Assembly (NCBI RefSeq): GCF_900155645.1
Contig: NZ_LT706985.1
Location: forward strand, 1,908,051-1,972,050
Source of the DNA: Vaginimicrobium propionicum
Lineage (GTDB): Bacteria; Actinomycetota; Actinomycetes; Propionibacteriales; Propionibacteriaceae
DNA length: 64,000 nucleotides
Direction: 5' to 3'
Part shown: positions 63,095 through 64,000 of the stretch, piece by piece
Layout of the letters: the number at the start of each line of letters is the position of its first letter
Position numbering within the stretch: position 1 is the stretch's first letter
Notes under the pieces: model-generated
Database searches by the model: none
What the model was told of the DNA's origin: nothing
Seen by the model: the letters and a program-made list of their open reading frames with translations, nothing else
Made by a program: the position numbers and the translations under genes

Positions 63095-64000
<906 letters not shown>

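Overview
The window looks like a chromosomal core region of an actinobacterium of moderate GC content, most likely a propionate-forming Propionibacteriaceae-type organism. This rests on gene content: methylmalonyl-CoA mutase with its MeaB chaperone, the anaerobic glycerol-3-phosphate dehydrogenase GlpABC, a PASTA-domain Ser/Thr kinase, class II DAHP synthase, a HelD-type RNA polymerase helicase, DnaE2, GuaB1, LGFP repeats, and small proteins of the DUF3043, DUF4191, DUF6504 and 'sunset' types. I saw no phage, transposon, CRISPR array, rRNA or tRNA. The first gene (mutB) and the last (guaB1) run off the ends.

Layout. 1-7.4 kb: mutB-meaB (propionate/succinate carbon flow), then glpABC (quinone-linked glycerol-3-phosphate oxidation). 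7.4-16.5 kb: a phosphoribosyltransferase divergent from transketolase, a degenerate ThiE-like protein, a polyprenyl diphosphate synthase divergent from metF, a HelD-like helicase and a secreted cell-wall hydrolase with LGFP repeats. 16.6-22.2 kb: a leftward mutagenesis operon (DUF6504, dnaE2, dinB, HTH regulator) preceded by a good LexA/SOS box. 22.3-23.9 kb: a SulP anion transporter.

24.2-32.4 kb: an eight-gene iron-uptake cassette of FTR1 permease, P19-like lipoprotein, DUF2318 Fe-S membrane protein, two FtsX-type permeases, ATPase, FMN-binding lipoprotein and ApbE. Iron-box-like sites lie upstream. The first six genes match the order I remember for the Campylobacter P19 system; the flavin pair at the end suggests a flavinylated extracytoplasmic electron carrier.

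32.7-45.5 kb: a GH3 N-acetylglucosaminidase-like enzyme, a sunset-domain membrane protein, cyclophilin, an Lrp-type sensor domain, a DnaQ-UvrC fusion nuclease, a zinc-protease-like lipoprotein, two PlsC-family proteins (one apparently a pseudoenzyme), class II DAHP synthase, an MBL hydrolase and a PASTA kinase. From memory this resembles the Mycobacterium tuberculosis Rv2173-Rv2191 neighbourhood. 45.6-64 kb: the MetP/MetS amino-acid importer, malate dehydrogenase, a CBS/CorC membrane protein, a BMP-type lipoprotein, an RNase HI-ProC fusion, MetRS, an ABC-F protein, the E2 acyltransferase, leucyl aminopeptidase, GcvT, small conserved proteins, an A-type Fe-S carrier and GuaB1.

Most worth a second look: the RNase HI-ProC fusion, the iron/flavin cassette and its upstream dyads, the SOS-controlled DnaE2-DinB operon, the PlsC enzyme/pseudoenzyme pair, the paired TAAT-loop palindromes at 35.5 kb, and the long inverted repeat at 7.9 kb. 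The only stretch over 300 bases without a gene is 23864-24180, which holds these iron-box-like sites and two overlapping hairpins.
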